A DNA stretch of 64,000 nt from Vibrio sp. 16 (GTDB lineage: Bacteria; Pseudomonadota; Gammaproteobacteria; Enterobacterales; Vibrionaceae), in the NCBI RefSeq assembly GCF_963681195.1, contig NZ_OY808997.1, forward strand, positions 62,001 through 126,000. The letters run 5' to 3'. Below, one piece after another: positions 1 through 7,995 of the stretch (position 1 is the first letter of the stretch; the number at the start of each line of letters is the position of its first letter). The notes below the pieces were generated by a model, which worked only from the letters and a program-made list of their open reading frames with translations, made no database searches and had not been told where the DNA came from. The position numbers and the translations under genes are program-made.

Positions 1-834
1 CTTGTGAAAGGCAAGGGGTATGACGTGGTTTTTGCTTCTGCTTACTTTATCGAGAAAATGAGCAGAGAAGGCTTACTTTCAGAGATTGACCACTCGCAAA
101 TCCCGAACTTGTCTGATGCGATGGAAGGCTTACTTGGTCAATCTCACGACCCGAGCAACCGCTACTCACTGCCCTATATTTGGGGCGTGACTGGCATTAG
201 CTACAATGAGAGTTTGGTTGAAGAACCTATTACAAAGTGGGCCCAGCTTTGGGATGCCAAATACGCACAGCAAGTCATGTTGATTGATGATATTCGAGAC
301 GTGTTTGGAATGGCGTTAAAACTCAATGGGCATAGCATTAACAGCAACAATGAGCAGGAAATTAAGCAAGCTTACGAATCGTTGGTAGCACTAAAAGACA
401 ATGTGCTGCTTTACAATTCAGACGCGCCTCAAATGCCTTACGTTGCTGGTGAAACTGCACTGGGCATGCAGTGGAATGGGAATGCGTATCAAGGGCAAGC
501 TGAAATGGCGGAGCTGAAGTTTGTGATGCCTGAAGAGGGGGCCGTGTTGTGGATGGACAACTTTACCATTCCATCGGGAAGTCAAAACAAGGCACTTGCC
601 CACCAGTTTATTCGCTTTATGTACCAGCCGCAGCAACAGGCTGAGATCGTAAACAGCTTGGGCTATGCCTCTGTCACTCAGTCTGGTCGAGCTCTGCTGG
701 TGGATGAGCTAAAAAACAATGCCACCATTTTCCCATCAGTGGAAGATATCCAAAAAGGTGAGTTTATCAATGATGTTGGCAGTGAGACCCTAGCGGTTTA
801 TGAAAAGTACTGGCAACGCCTAAGAGCTCAATAG
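1..834 (+). CDS. PotD-like polyamine ABC transporter substrate-binding protein (5' partial)
   Basis: This is the C-terminal 277 residues of a periplasmic solute-binding protein of the PotD/PotF family, which hands spermidine or putrescine to an ABC permease. The reading frame is open to the first base of the window (CTT, then GTG at 4), so the signal peptide and N-terminal lobe lie outside. The opening residues GYDVVFAS, the central YSLPYIWGVTGISYN and the later DNFTIPSGS are typical of the family. No permease or ATPase gene follows; a hairpin ends the unit and the next gene is convergent. The ligand is inferred from family resemblance only. Confidence 0.8.
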   Translation, partial: LVKGKGYDVVFASAYFIEKMSREGLLSEIDHSQIPNLSDAMEGLLGQSHDPSNRYSLPYIWGVTGISYNESLVEEPITKWAQLWDAKYAQQVMLIDDIRDVFGMALKLNGHSINSNNEQEIKQAYESLVALKDNVLLYNSDAPQMPYVAGETALGMQWNGNAYQGQAEMAELKFVMPEEGAVLWMDNFTIPSGSQNKALAHQFIRFMYQPQQQAEIVNSLGYASVTQSGRALLVDELKNNATIFPSVEDIQKGEFINDVGSETLAVYEKYWQRLRAQ

Positions 835-848
835 TATCAAAAGTTTAG

Positions 849-874
849 ATTGCCCCTTATCGATGAGGGGCAAT
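849..874. terminator. Bidirectional hairpin terminator
   Basis: A 9-bp perfect stem, ATTGCCCCT/AGGGGCAAT, with an 8-nt loop sits 14 nt after the PotD-like stop and abuts the stop of the convergent LysR gene. It probably ends both transcripts. Confidence 0.7.
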
Positions 875-1780
875 TTAGTCTGATGTTGAAATCTCACTAT
901 GTAACCAGTTCGCGAATGCTGAGATGCGTTGGCGACGCGGCGATTTGTCGTCATAGAAGAGATTAAACTGAATGCCCGGAGTCATTCCAATATCGAAAGG
1001 TTTAAATAATAACCCCCTTTCGACGTAGTCACTAGCTAACGAATCAGAAGCCAGACAAGCCCCATGACCTGCCATAACGGCATTCATAGCGTGATCAAAG
1101 GTACTGACGTCCATCCACTGAACCGATTCTTTGTTCATTGTCACACCTGCTTGGGCAAACCAGCTTTGCCAAGGGTAGCCGCCGGACTCGTAGTGAATCA
1201 ACCAAGTATTGAGTAGCTGTTCGGGGTTGGAAAGGTCAATGCTATTGGCCAGATGAGGGGAGCAGAACGGGTAAATGGTCTCTTCAAACAGAAATTCTTT
1301 GTGCAGTTTACTGTTGCTATTGATGTCTAATTCGTCTCCTTGCCAAATTGCTAAGTCGGCATCCCCTTGTTTTAAATTGGGAGCATCGCAACTGGTCAAA
1401 ATACGAATTGGGATATTCGGATGTTGAGTTGAAAACTTCCATAGCCTTGGAAGCAGCCAGCGAGATGCAAAAGACGGTGTAGAGCTGACGCAAAGCAATC
1501 CTTCTACAGGTTCGCTTTGGATTTGATTGAGACCACTGACGATGATCTCAAGCCCCTGAGATACATGCCGATATAGAACTTTCCCAGCTTCAGTTAGGCG
1601 CATTTCCCGTCCATCACGGACAAAAAGTTTGCAACCAAGTCCATCTTCTAACTGGCGAATCTTCTGGCTGACAGCTGCTTGGCTGATGAACAGCTCTTCT
1701 GCGGCGCGACTGTAACTGTTTAGCCGTGCAGCAACTTCAAAGTAGCGCAGTCCTGGTAGGTGATGCAGCCTAGCATCCAT
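875..1780 (-). CDS. LysR-family transcriptional regulator, GcvA-like
   Basis: A LysR-type regulator of 301 aa, the usual family length. The N-terminal winged helix-turn-helix spans about residues 8-67 (FEVAARLNSYSRAAEEL, then ISQAAVSQKIRQLE). The effector domain opens with the GcvA-like pattern SRWLLPRL and contains a DLAI motif. The start at 1780 is preceded by AGGA about 9 nt away. It is convergent with the polyamine binding-protein gene and is followed upstream by the acyl-CoA synthetase gene on the same strand, about 95 bp away. Target and inducer cannot be read from the sequence. Confidence 0.85.
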   Translation of the reverse strand: MDARLHHLPGLRYFEVAARLNSYSRAAEELFISQAAVSQKIRQLEDGLGCKLFVRDGREMRLTEAGKVLYRHVSQGLEIIVSGLNQIQSEPVEGLLCVSSTPSFASRWLLPRLWKFSTQHPNIPIRILTSCDAPNLKQGDADLAIWQGDELDINSNSKLHKEFLFEETIYPFCSPHLANSIDLSNPEQLLNTWLIHYESGGYPWQSWFAQAGVTMNKESVQWMDVSTFDHAMNAVMAGHGACLASDSLASDYVERGLLFKPFDIGMTPGIQFNLFYDDKSPRRQRISAFANWLHSEISTSD

Positions 1781-1841
1781 AAATACATCCTGTATAAACT
1801 AGAAGGGGAGTGCAATCATAATGGCTTTGATTAAAAAGCAA

Positions 1842-1863
1842 AAGGAGAGCGGGCGCTCTCCTT
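1842..1863 (-). terminator. Rho-independent terminator of the acyl-CoA synthetase gene
   Basis: A 9-bp stem AAGGAGAGC/GCTCTCCTT closes on a 4-nt loop. Read on the minus strand it is followed by TTGCTTTTT, 11 bp beyond the stop at 1875. Confidence 0.75.
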
Positions 1864-1874
1864 GGTTGTGTTTA

Positions 1875-3560
1875 CTACTCTTCCCACACGACCAACTGAC
1901 CTTTTGGCCAGTTTTGTCCCATATCGTGGTACTTCTGTTCCAGCACATGGCGTTTTATCTTCAACGTTGGTGTTAAGATACCATTCTCAATACTCCAAGG
2001 GTCTTTGATCATCAATACCCCTTTAATCTGCTCGTGTGACTCCAGTTCTTGGTTCATTCGAGTGATAACTTTCTTGGTGGTACGCTCGTAACGAGCTCGG
2101 TCAAAGTTCGGAAAATCATGAGGAACAACCAGTAAGATAGGGGCAGGTAATCCGAGGCCAATCAGACACATCATCTCGACACGGCTGTACTCAAAGAGCT
2201 TCTTCTCTATAGGAACCGGTGCAACGAACTTGCCTTTTGCCGTCTTGAAGTTGTCTTTCTTACGCCCTTGAATGGTTAAGTAACCGTCACTATCGAGAGA
2301 GCCAATATCACCGGTATGCAACCAGCCTTCAGCATCAAACGACTCCTGTGTGGCGATGTCATTTTTGTAGTAACCCGAGAAAAGCCCTTTGCCGCGAACC
2401 ATAATCTCGTCATCGTCAGCGATTTTGAGTTCAATCCCTGGGCCTGCGTTACCCACACTACCAATCTTGTCTGCGCGGAATGGGTAGTTCAACGTACTGT
2501 ACGCGAACGACTCGGTCATCCCCCATGCTTCAGTAATATTGAGGCCAACGCTACGGTACCATTCGAGTAATGCCGGTGAAACTGGGGCTGAGCCACAACC
2601 TAGCACACGCGCTTGATCTAAACCTAGACCATCTGCGAGCTTCTTCTTGATTAAGGAGTTCACAAACGGAATCTTAAGTAAGATGTTGAGTTTTTTCTGT
2701 GGCAGTTTGTCTTGAATGCGTTGCTGGAACAGGGTCCATAAGCGAGGGACAGAGATGAACAACGTTGGGCGCTGCATTTTTACATCTTCAATAAAGGTGT
2801 CTAGAGATTCTGGGAAGGCTGTTTGAACGCCTCCTTGAATGGAAGAACCGAAGATATAAACGCGCTCGGTGATATGAGCCAGCGGCAAATAGGAGAACAA
2901 CCGATCGTTCTCTTGAATTCCGATGTGATTGATCAACTGTTGTACTGACCAGCTAAAGGCGCCGTAAGTGAGCATCGCTCCTTTTGGCAAGCCAGAAGTT
3001 CCAGAGGTGTACACCAGTGACATCAGTTTGTCGTCATGGTGTTGAGGTCTGTCTTGGCTGGGCTCGAACTTTTCAATCAGATCATTGAAGCTGTGCTGAC
3101 ACTTTGGCGCGCTGTCATAAGGTAATGACACCGTGATCAAATTTTCCTGAGAATCAATGACCTGCTGCGTTGCCGCGGCATCATCGAGTTTACCACCAAT
3201 CAGCACTTTGCTTTCACTGTGGGTGACACAGTATTCGATGGTGTCGGCACCAGCTGTGGGAAAGATCGGCACACTGACAAAATCACCAAGCATCATGGCC
3301 AAGTCACAAATAAACCATTCCGCACAGTTCTTGGATACAAGCGCGACTTTATCGCCGGGTTGTAAGCCAAACTCTTTTAACGCTGCAGCCAGCCTTAGGG
3401 CTTTATCGGCAACCTCTGCGTATGTGTATTCGACAAACTGACGATTAATAATCTGTTTTAGGTAGATCTCATTGGGACGTTCCTCGGCCCATTTCAAGAT
3501 CATTTCGTTCGGTGGTGGGAGAGCACAAGTTGGTTTGCTTAACTCGTTAGGCTGAATCAT
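1875..3560 (-). CDS. AMP-binding long-chain acyl-CoA synthetase family protein
   Basis: A 561-aa adenylate-forming enzyme expected to activate a fatty acid with ATP and join it to CoA. The AMP/ATP-binding P-loop YTSGTSGLPKG lies at residues 184-194. The second core motif EAWGMTES is near 344-351 and HTGDIG near 415. The layout (long N-domain, short C-domain) resembles the FAA1/ACSL branch rather than E. coli FadD. ATG at 3560 has a GGAG 9 nt upstream. It is a single-gene unit with its own terminator. Substrate chain length is unknown, and other adenylate-forming activities cannot be excluded. Confidence 0.85.
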   Translation of the reverse strand: MIQPNELSKPTCALPPPNEMILKWAEERPNEIYLKQIINRQFVEYTYAEVADKALRLAAALKEFGLQPGDKVALVSKNCAEWFICDLAMMLGDFVSVPIFPTAGADTIEYCVTHSESKVLIGGKLDDAAATQQVIDSQENLITVSLPYDSAPKCQHSFNDLIEKFEPSQDRPQHHDDKLMSLVYTSGTSGLPKGAMLTYGAFSWSVQQLINHIGIQENDRLFSYLPLAHITERVYIFGSSIQGGVQTAFPESLDTFIEDVKMQRPTLFISVPRLWTLFQQRIQDKLPQKKLNILLKIPFVNSLIKKKLADGLGLDQARVLGCGSAPVSPALLEWYRSVGLNITEAWGMTESFAYSTLNYPFRADKIGSVGNAGPGIELKIADDDEIMVRGKGLFSGYYKNDIATQESFDAEGWLHTGDIGSLDSDGYLTIQGRKKDNFKTAKGKFVAPVPIEKKLFEYSRVEMMCLIGLGLPAPILLVVPHDFPNFDRARYERTTKKVITRMNQELESHEQIKGVLMIKDPWSIENGILTPTLKIKRHVLEQKYHDMGQNWPKGQLVVWEE

Positions 3561-3688
3561 TCTCTAACTCCATGTTATTGGCAAAATAATGATTTATTTT
3601 TATTGTTAACAGCTTGTTAACTTTAGCATGGAAGAAGAAAGAGAGTGAAGCATTGCGATAAGAATATACCCAAGGTGTGACGCTGATA

Positions 3689-4426
3689 TTAGTGTAGCTG
3701 ACGGTACACTGCGGGACTTAACCCTGTTTTCTTTTTAAAGATACGCGAAAAGTACGAAACGTCATGGTAGCCACACTGAAAAGCGATGAACGAAATCTTC
3801 TCTTTCCTTTCTTTTACAAGCAATTGTTTTGCAAGATTAATTCTCTTCAGTACCAAGTAGTCTCGAAAGCTGACACCGATGTTTTTGTGAAAGAATTTTG
3901 AAAAGTAAGTCACTGAATAGTGGCAGTATTCTGCAATATCTTCCTCTCGAATGGTGCGTGATAGGTTCTTATCGATGTAGCGTAAGATTTCGATAAGATC
4001 TTTACTCACATTCTGCTTTTTGATCATTGAAGTCAGTTTATGAATTTCGAGTATTTCTTGGTGTTTAGTAAATTGATAGTGGATTTGTTGGCTGAGGTTT
4101 TTAGCCCATTGGTTTTCAAGGGAAGCTGAGACATCGTACGTTTTTATCACCACGTCAAGGGATGCGATCTCGTCACTTAAGGGGCCGTTGTGCAATACCA
4201 CTAAGCTTTTGTCGAGGTTTTGGCATAGCTTGGCTGCTGTCACGAACAAGGCATCGAAAGAAGGTTGGTAGTGGAAAAAGCAAAAGTGAATGTTGGGCTC
4301 ACTCAATACAGATACGTCGTAGCCGTAATCTTTTATATCAAAAAACTCGTCTAGATCGCGAAGAATGTCTTTGGGAATAAACGAGGTCGATTGACCAAGC
4401 CAGTAACCACTGTGGAGTACATTCAA
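3689..4426 (-). CDS. AraC-family transcriptional regulator
   Basis: A 245-aa protein with a C-terminal AraC-type double helix-turn-helix at about residues 148-245 (EILRYIDKNLSRTIREEDIAEY, then VSYFSRIFKKKTG and the ending LSPAVYRQLH). The N-terminal 110 residues resemble no effector domain I recognise. The frame has no ATG before the conserved region; the earliest usable codon is TTG at 4426, without a clear ribosome-binding site, so the start is uncertain. It diverges from the tad/flp locus across about 470 bp of AT-rich DNA, which suggests, but does not prove, that it controls pilus expression. Confidence 0.8.
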   Translation of the reverse strand: MNVLHSGYWLGQSTSFIPKDILRDLDEFFDIKDYGYDVSVLSEPNIHFCFFHYQPSFDALFVTAAKLCQNLDKSLVVLHNGPLSDEIASLDVVIKTYDVSASLENQWAKNLSQQIHYQFTKHQEILEIHKLTSMIKKQNVSKDLIEILRYIDKNLSRTIREEDIAEYCHYSVTYFSKFFHKNIGVSFRDYLVLKRINLAKQLLVKERKEKISFIAFQCGYHDVSYFSRIFKKKTGLSPAVYRQLH

Positions 4427-4895
4427 ATAAGTTAACCCTAATTTAGTTTTAATTTGTATACATAAGGTTAGGTTAGGCTTCTCTGAACCTCAACTTTTGT
4501 CTGAGTGCTCGTGGACTTGTTTTTGATATTACTGTTGATTGTTCGATTGATTTTTGGGAGTAAGATCTGTTTTTATTTGATTTTTAATCTTGTCAAGTAT
4601 CAAAAGTGATACAGGTGTTCATCTCTATTTTATGTCAAACTTGCATTTTTTGTTCGGGAAGTATAATTCAAATTAATCAATCTCTTATGTGGTCTGTTGT
4701 AACATTTTCTTGTTTTTATAGCGCTTGGTAAGACTCAAATAAATGGCTTTAGGGTTCAAAATAAACAAAAGTGCTAGTTTTATCGTGGCAAAAAAGTACC
4801 AAAAATAGCTAAGAAAGTCCTAACTAGTAGCGATGGAAAACTCCTAACTTATAAGTAAGCAAGACGCAGGGTACTTGTTAGAAAGGAGACAAATT
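4427..4895. other. AT-rich intergenic region between the AraC regulator and the flp pilin
   Basis: This 469-bp stretch contains no credible gene. It must hold the divergent promoters of the AraC-type regulator and the tad locus. The only clear structure is the direct repeat TCCTAACT at 4818-4825 and 4842-4849, 24 bp apart and about 50-80 bp before the pilin start. I could not pick a confident -35/-10 pair. Confidence 0.6.
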
Positions 4896-5060
4896 ATGAG
4901 CAAGGTACTAAATAACATCAAAGCATTTCTAAAGGACGAAGAAGGTTTGACAGTGGTTGAATACGTAGTAGGCGCAGGCCTTCTAGTACTTGGCTTGTCC
5001 GGTATTTTCGGGGCATTCAGCTCAGTATTGGAAGCAGAACTTAATAGCGTGTTTAGCTAG
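4896..5060 (+). CDS. flp: Flp/Fap-type pilin 1
   Basis: A 54-aa type IVc pilin precursor, the main subunit of tad pili. The short basic leader ends in the Flp processing site before the hydrophobic stretch: KDEEGLTVVEYVVGAGLL has the G/XXXXEY pattern cut by TadV, with the conserved Glu-Tyr pair. ATG at 4896 follows AAAGGAG with 7-nt spacing; a TTG 21 nt upstream is in frame but lacks a ribosome site. It opens the tad locus, and the second pilin follows after 121 bp. Confidence 0.93.
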   Translation: MSKVLNNIKAFLKDEEGLTVVEYVVGAGLLVLGLSGIFGAFSSVLEAELNSVFS

Positions 5061-5181
5061 TCGAACAGGCGTAATTTATACCCTTACAGAAAACAGGCAT
5101 TATTCCCAATTCCTACTAATATAGTTGTATAGGTTTGATTCAACGAAAGAACCAAGCCTATGCAACAAGTAGGAGTTAACC

Positions 5182-5346
5182 ATGTCACTACATCATAAAG
5201 CACGAAACTTTTTTTTAGATGAATCAGGCTTGACCGTCGTTGAATACGTGGTTGGGGCGAGCGTAATGTTAGTTGGACTTTCGGGTCTTTTTGCTGCTTT
5301 TAGAGACGTACTTTCCGAAGAGTTTGATTCGTTGTTCAGCGACTAA
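5182..5346 (+). CDS. flp: Flp/Fap-type pilin 2
   Basis: A second 54-aa Flp pilin precursor, easy to miss because it is so short. It carries the same processing and assembly motif as the first (DESGLTVVEYVVGASVMLVG) and the same C-terminal plan (VLSEEFDSLFSD against VLEAELNSVFS). ATG at 5182 is preceded by AGGAG with 6-nt spacing. The N-terminus (MSLHHKARNFF) and the nucleotide sequence differ clearly from pilin 1, so this is an old paralogue rather than a recent copy. It could be a minor or alternative pilin. Confidence 0.92.
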   Translation: MSLHHKARNFFLDESGLTVVEYVVGASVMLVGLSGLFAAFRDVLSEEFDSLFSD

Positions 5347-5368
5347 AATGAACATGAGGTAGGCTACT

Positions 5369-5875
5369 GTGGAGTATGTTATCTGGTTCATTCTGTTTAT
5401 CGTAGCGGTCTCAGATGCTAAAGAGCATCGGATTCCTAATGCACTACTTCTTCTCACCTTAATCGCTTGTGTTGCAAGAATGATCGTTGAACCGGATCTC
5501 ACGCCGAGCTGGAGTGCGGCTGCAACAGGGTTTGCGGTTATGTTCGCAGGATCTCTCATGCTCCATTTGCTGAGAGTGATGGCGCCGGGTGATGTTAAGT
5601 TGTTAGCGGTTATCGGTTTTTGGCTTGGTTGGGGGCAACTTTTTGATGCCACTCTATGGATTGCGGCGACCAGCATTATGGTCGGGCTCACTTACGCGTT
5701 GGTCCGTGTCGCAGGAAAAGAACACAAGATGAGAGAGCAACTCTCACGCTACAAATTATTGTTTGCATATGGCCGGGCAGGCACTAAGGCTTTAGAAGAG
5801 AATTCAACCGAAAAATTGAGAATGCCTTTCGCTCCCATAGTCGTAATCGGCGTGGCATTACATCACTACTTCTAG
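5369..5875 (+). CDS. tadV: TadV/CpaA-type prepilin peptidase
   Basis: A 168-aa inner-membrane aspartyl protease of the A24 family, expected to process the Flp pilins and the TadE/F pseudopilins. The two catalytic aspartates sit in VSDAKEHRIPN (near residue 15) and APGDVKLL (near residue 75), the short form typical of TadV without the methylase domain of PilD. Several hydrophobic segments span the protein. The GTG start at 5369 has a weak upstream AGGT. It lies 22 bp after the second pilin, as in classical tad operons. Confidence 0.88.
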   Translation: MEYVIWFILFIVAVSDAKEHRIPNALLLLTLIACVARMIVEPDLTPSWSAAATGFAVMFAGSLMLHLLRVMAPGDVKLLAVIGFWLGWGQLFDATLWIAATSIMVGLTYALVRVAGKEHKMREQLSRYKLLFAYGRAGTKALEENSTEKLRMPFAPIVVIGVALHHYF

Positions 5876-5900
5876 TGATGACGTAAACAAAGGAGTGTTT

Positions 5901-7247
5901 ATGGTGCAATCAAACAATGCAGTGAAACACAGAGTCGAACTCACCCCTCAAGCAGACGCCCCTCCGGTGCCCACCTCTTTTGATGCTTTAAAAATCCCAA
6001 GAGCCGTCCTTGAAAACTTATTGCTTAAGCATCTCGCAGCTTATCCAAAATCTGACATATTAAAGCTAACCGAACTTATGTGCATCAATAGCCACATGAT
6101 TGAGGATATGCTCGCCGATCTCAGGGCTAAATCACACGTCGAGGTGTTTCAAGCGCCGGCGTCGGGGTTTGGCTCTGTTTCGACCGGGAATGTGCGTTAC
6201 GGCTTATCAGAAATGGGAATGCAAGAAGCGGATGATGCGTTTGCGAAAGATGCTTACCTAGGTCCGGCACCTGTCTCATTACCCGACTATGAAAGCATGG
6301 TAAAAGCTCAGGACGTTCGAGCACACATGGTGAACCGTCGAGATGTAAGTTTTGCGCTTTCCGAAGTATTGGGTGCAGAAAGAATGATTTCTGTACTAGG
6401 GCCTGCCATCAACTCTGGTCGTGCTTTGTTGTTGTATGGAGATGCGGGTACGGGTAAAACCTTCGTCGCAACGCGGCTTCTTAATGCTCTCAATACATCG
6501 GTCTACATTCCGTATGCGGTTTATGCTGCGGGTAACATCATTAAAGTGTTTTCACCTCAGCACCACAAAAAAGTGGCCAGCTCAGAAATTAAGTCCATCA
6601 CATTTAAAGAGCAGTTTGACCGCCGTTGGGCGTTGTGTGAGCGCCCGAGTATTCAAGTGGGCGGCGAACTCACGATGGAAATGCTAGAGGTCAATCACTC
6701 TGAGCACAACCGAGTATGGATGGCTCCTCTGCAAATGATGGCCAATAACGGTATCTTCATCATTGACGATTTGGGCAGACAACCCATGCCAGTCGATACC
6801 TTGCTCAATCGCTGGATTGTGCCCATGGAGTATTTCTATGACTATCTCAACTTGCCGAACGGCCAGCAGATCACGATTCCCTTTATTTTAACTCTGGCTT
6901 TTTCTACGAACTTAGATCCGGAAAAGATCAGTGACCCCGCATTTTTGCGTCGCTTGGGCTACAAGATTCAATTTGGCCCACTACTAAAAGAAGAGTACCA
7001 CTCACTTTGGGACACCTTCGCCCAGTCCAAAAACCTAACGGTGAGTGCAGAAAGTTATCAACAACTGTTCGATTTGCATAGTCAGCATAGCGTTGGTTTT
7101 TATCCTTGTATTCCAAAGGATATTGTCGGTATCAGCCGAGATATCATTGTTTTTGAAGAAGTAGAGCCAGTTATCTCCCCTGAAATAGTCACCCGCGCCT
7201 GGGAAGTGTATTTCACCGCTGACGGAAAAGGAGGAGGAGAACGATGA
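5901..7247 (+). CDS. AAA+ ATPase of the tad locus (non-canonical component)
   Basis: A 448-aa cytoplasmic AAA+ type ATPase inserted between tadV and rcpC. Walker A GDAGTGKT is at residues 180-187 and Walker B GIFIIDD at about 284-290. A polar linker RRLGYK near residue 350 could hold sensor or arginine-finger residues. Residues 30-110 look like a winged-helix domain (PRAVLENLLLKHL, then LTELMCINSHMIEDMLADL). ATG at 5901 follows AAGGAG at 5-nt spacing; an in-frame GTG at 5895 overlaps that site. Its stop overlaps the rcpC start (ATGA). It is not one of the TadA/TadZ ATPases, both of which are present downstream. Function unknown; a chaperone-like or regulatory role in pilus assembly is a guess. 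Confidence 0.8.
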   Translation: MVQSNNAVKHRVELTPQADAPPVPTSFDALKIPRAVLENLLLKHLAAYPKSDILKLTELMCINSHMIEDMLADLRAKSHVEVFQAPASGFGSVSTGNVRYGLSEMGMQEADDAFAKDAYLGPAPVSLPDYESMVKAQDVRAHMVNRRDVSFALSEVLGAERMISVLGPAINSGRALLLYGDAGTGKTFVATRLLNALNTSVYIPYAVYAAGNIIKVFSPQHHKKVASSEIKSITFKEQFDRRWALCERPSIQVGGELTMEMLEVNHSEHNRVWMAPLQMMANNGIFIIDDLGRQPMPVDTLLNRWIVPMEYFYDYLNLPNGQQITIPFILTLAFSTNLDPEKISDPAFLRRLGYKIQFGPLLKEEYHSLWDTFAQSKNLTVSAESYQQLFDLHSQHSVGFYPCIPKDIVGISRDIIVFEEVEPVISPEIVTRAWEVYFTADGKGGGER

Positions 7248-7987
7248 GCCGAAATCAAGTCATATTACTATTCTTGCTATCCATAGTGTTTGGCTTAGGA
7301 GCTGTGTTTTTTGCTAAGCAGTGGATGGATAGACAACTGCAACCCCAAACCGAGCTGGAGGTTGTTGAGCGCGAGCCAGTGATCATCGCCAGCCAGGAAA
7401 TTCCAGCGGGCACGCCCATCGAAGAGCAGCACATCACCACCAAATTACTGGAAGTTGAGTGGCGAAACGAGGGGCAGTTTACCGATCAAAATGCCATTCT
7501 TGGGCAAGTTGTCGCGACCACCATATTCCCCGGTGAAGTCTTGCATCAAAACAGACTGACTGTTCCGGGAGAAGGGTCGACGCTGGCGTCATTAATTCCT
7601 GAAAACAAACGCGCAGTCACCATTCGCGTCAATGATGTGATTGGTGTGGCAGGCTTCCTATTGCCGGGAAACCGTGTCGATGTGCTCAATACTATTAAAT
7701 ACAGCGCGACCTCTGCCAATACGGTCACCGTACTTAAAGACATCAAAGTACTGGCGGTTGATCAAACGGCAAGAACCAAAGAAAACAAACCGATCATTGT
7801 TCGTGCGGTGACCCTTGAAGTCTCGCCAAAAGATGCGGAAAAGCTGTTAACCGCAAGGAGTAAAGGGGAGATTCAATTAACACTTCGAAACCCTCATGAA
7901 GAAGAAAAAGTGGTCAAAAAATACGTCGCACCAAGTGTCACGATTTTGAAAGGCACCGAGTCGAGCAATATCAGAGTCAGGGATTGA
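7244..7987 (+). CDS. rcpC: Flp pilus assembly protein RcpC/CpaB
   Basis: A 247-aa inner-membrane-anchored periplasmic protein. One N-terminal transmembrane helix (residues 6-25) is followed by an SAF-type domain (SQEIPAGTPIEEQHI) and the RcpC/CpaB core (PENKRAVTIRVNDVIGVAGFLLPGNRVDVL). The family is thought to link the secretin to the inner-membrane machinery. The start overlaps the stop of the AAA+ ATPase by 4 nt, indicating translational coupling, and the secretin gene follows after 8 bp. Confidence 0.92.
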   Translation: MSRNQVILLFLLSIVFGLGAVFFAKQWMDRQLQPQTELEVVEREPVIIASQEIPAGTPIEEQHITTKLLEVEWRNEGQFTDQNAILGQVVATTIFPGEVLHQNRLTVPGEGSTLASLIPENKRAVTIRVNDVIGVAGFLLPGNRVDVLNTIKYSATSANTVTVLKDIKVLAVDQTARTKENKPIIVRAVTLEVSPKDAEKLLTARSKGEIQLTLRNPHEEEKVVKKYVAPSVTILKGTESSNIRVRD

Positions 7988-7995
7988 GGTGAGCT

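Noticed and set aside
4741..4895. Sigma-54 promoter before flp1
   Set aside because: TGGCA occurs near 4786, but there is no TTGC element at the required distance.
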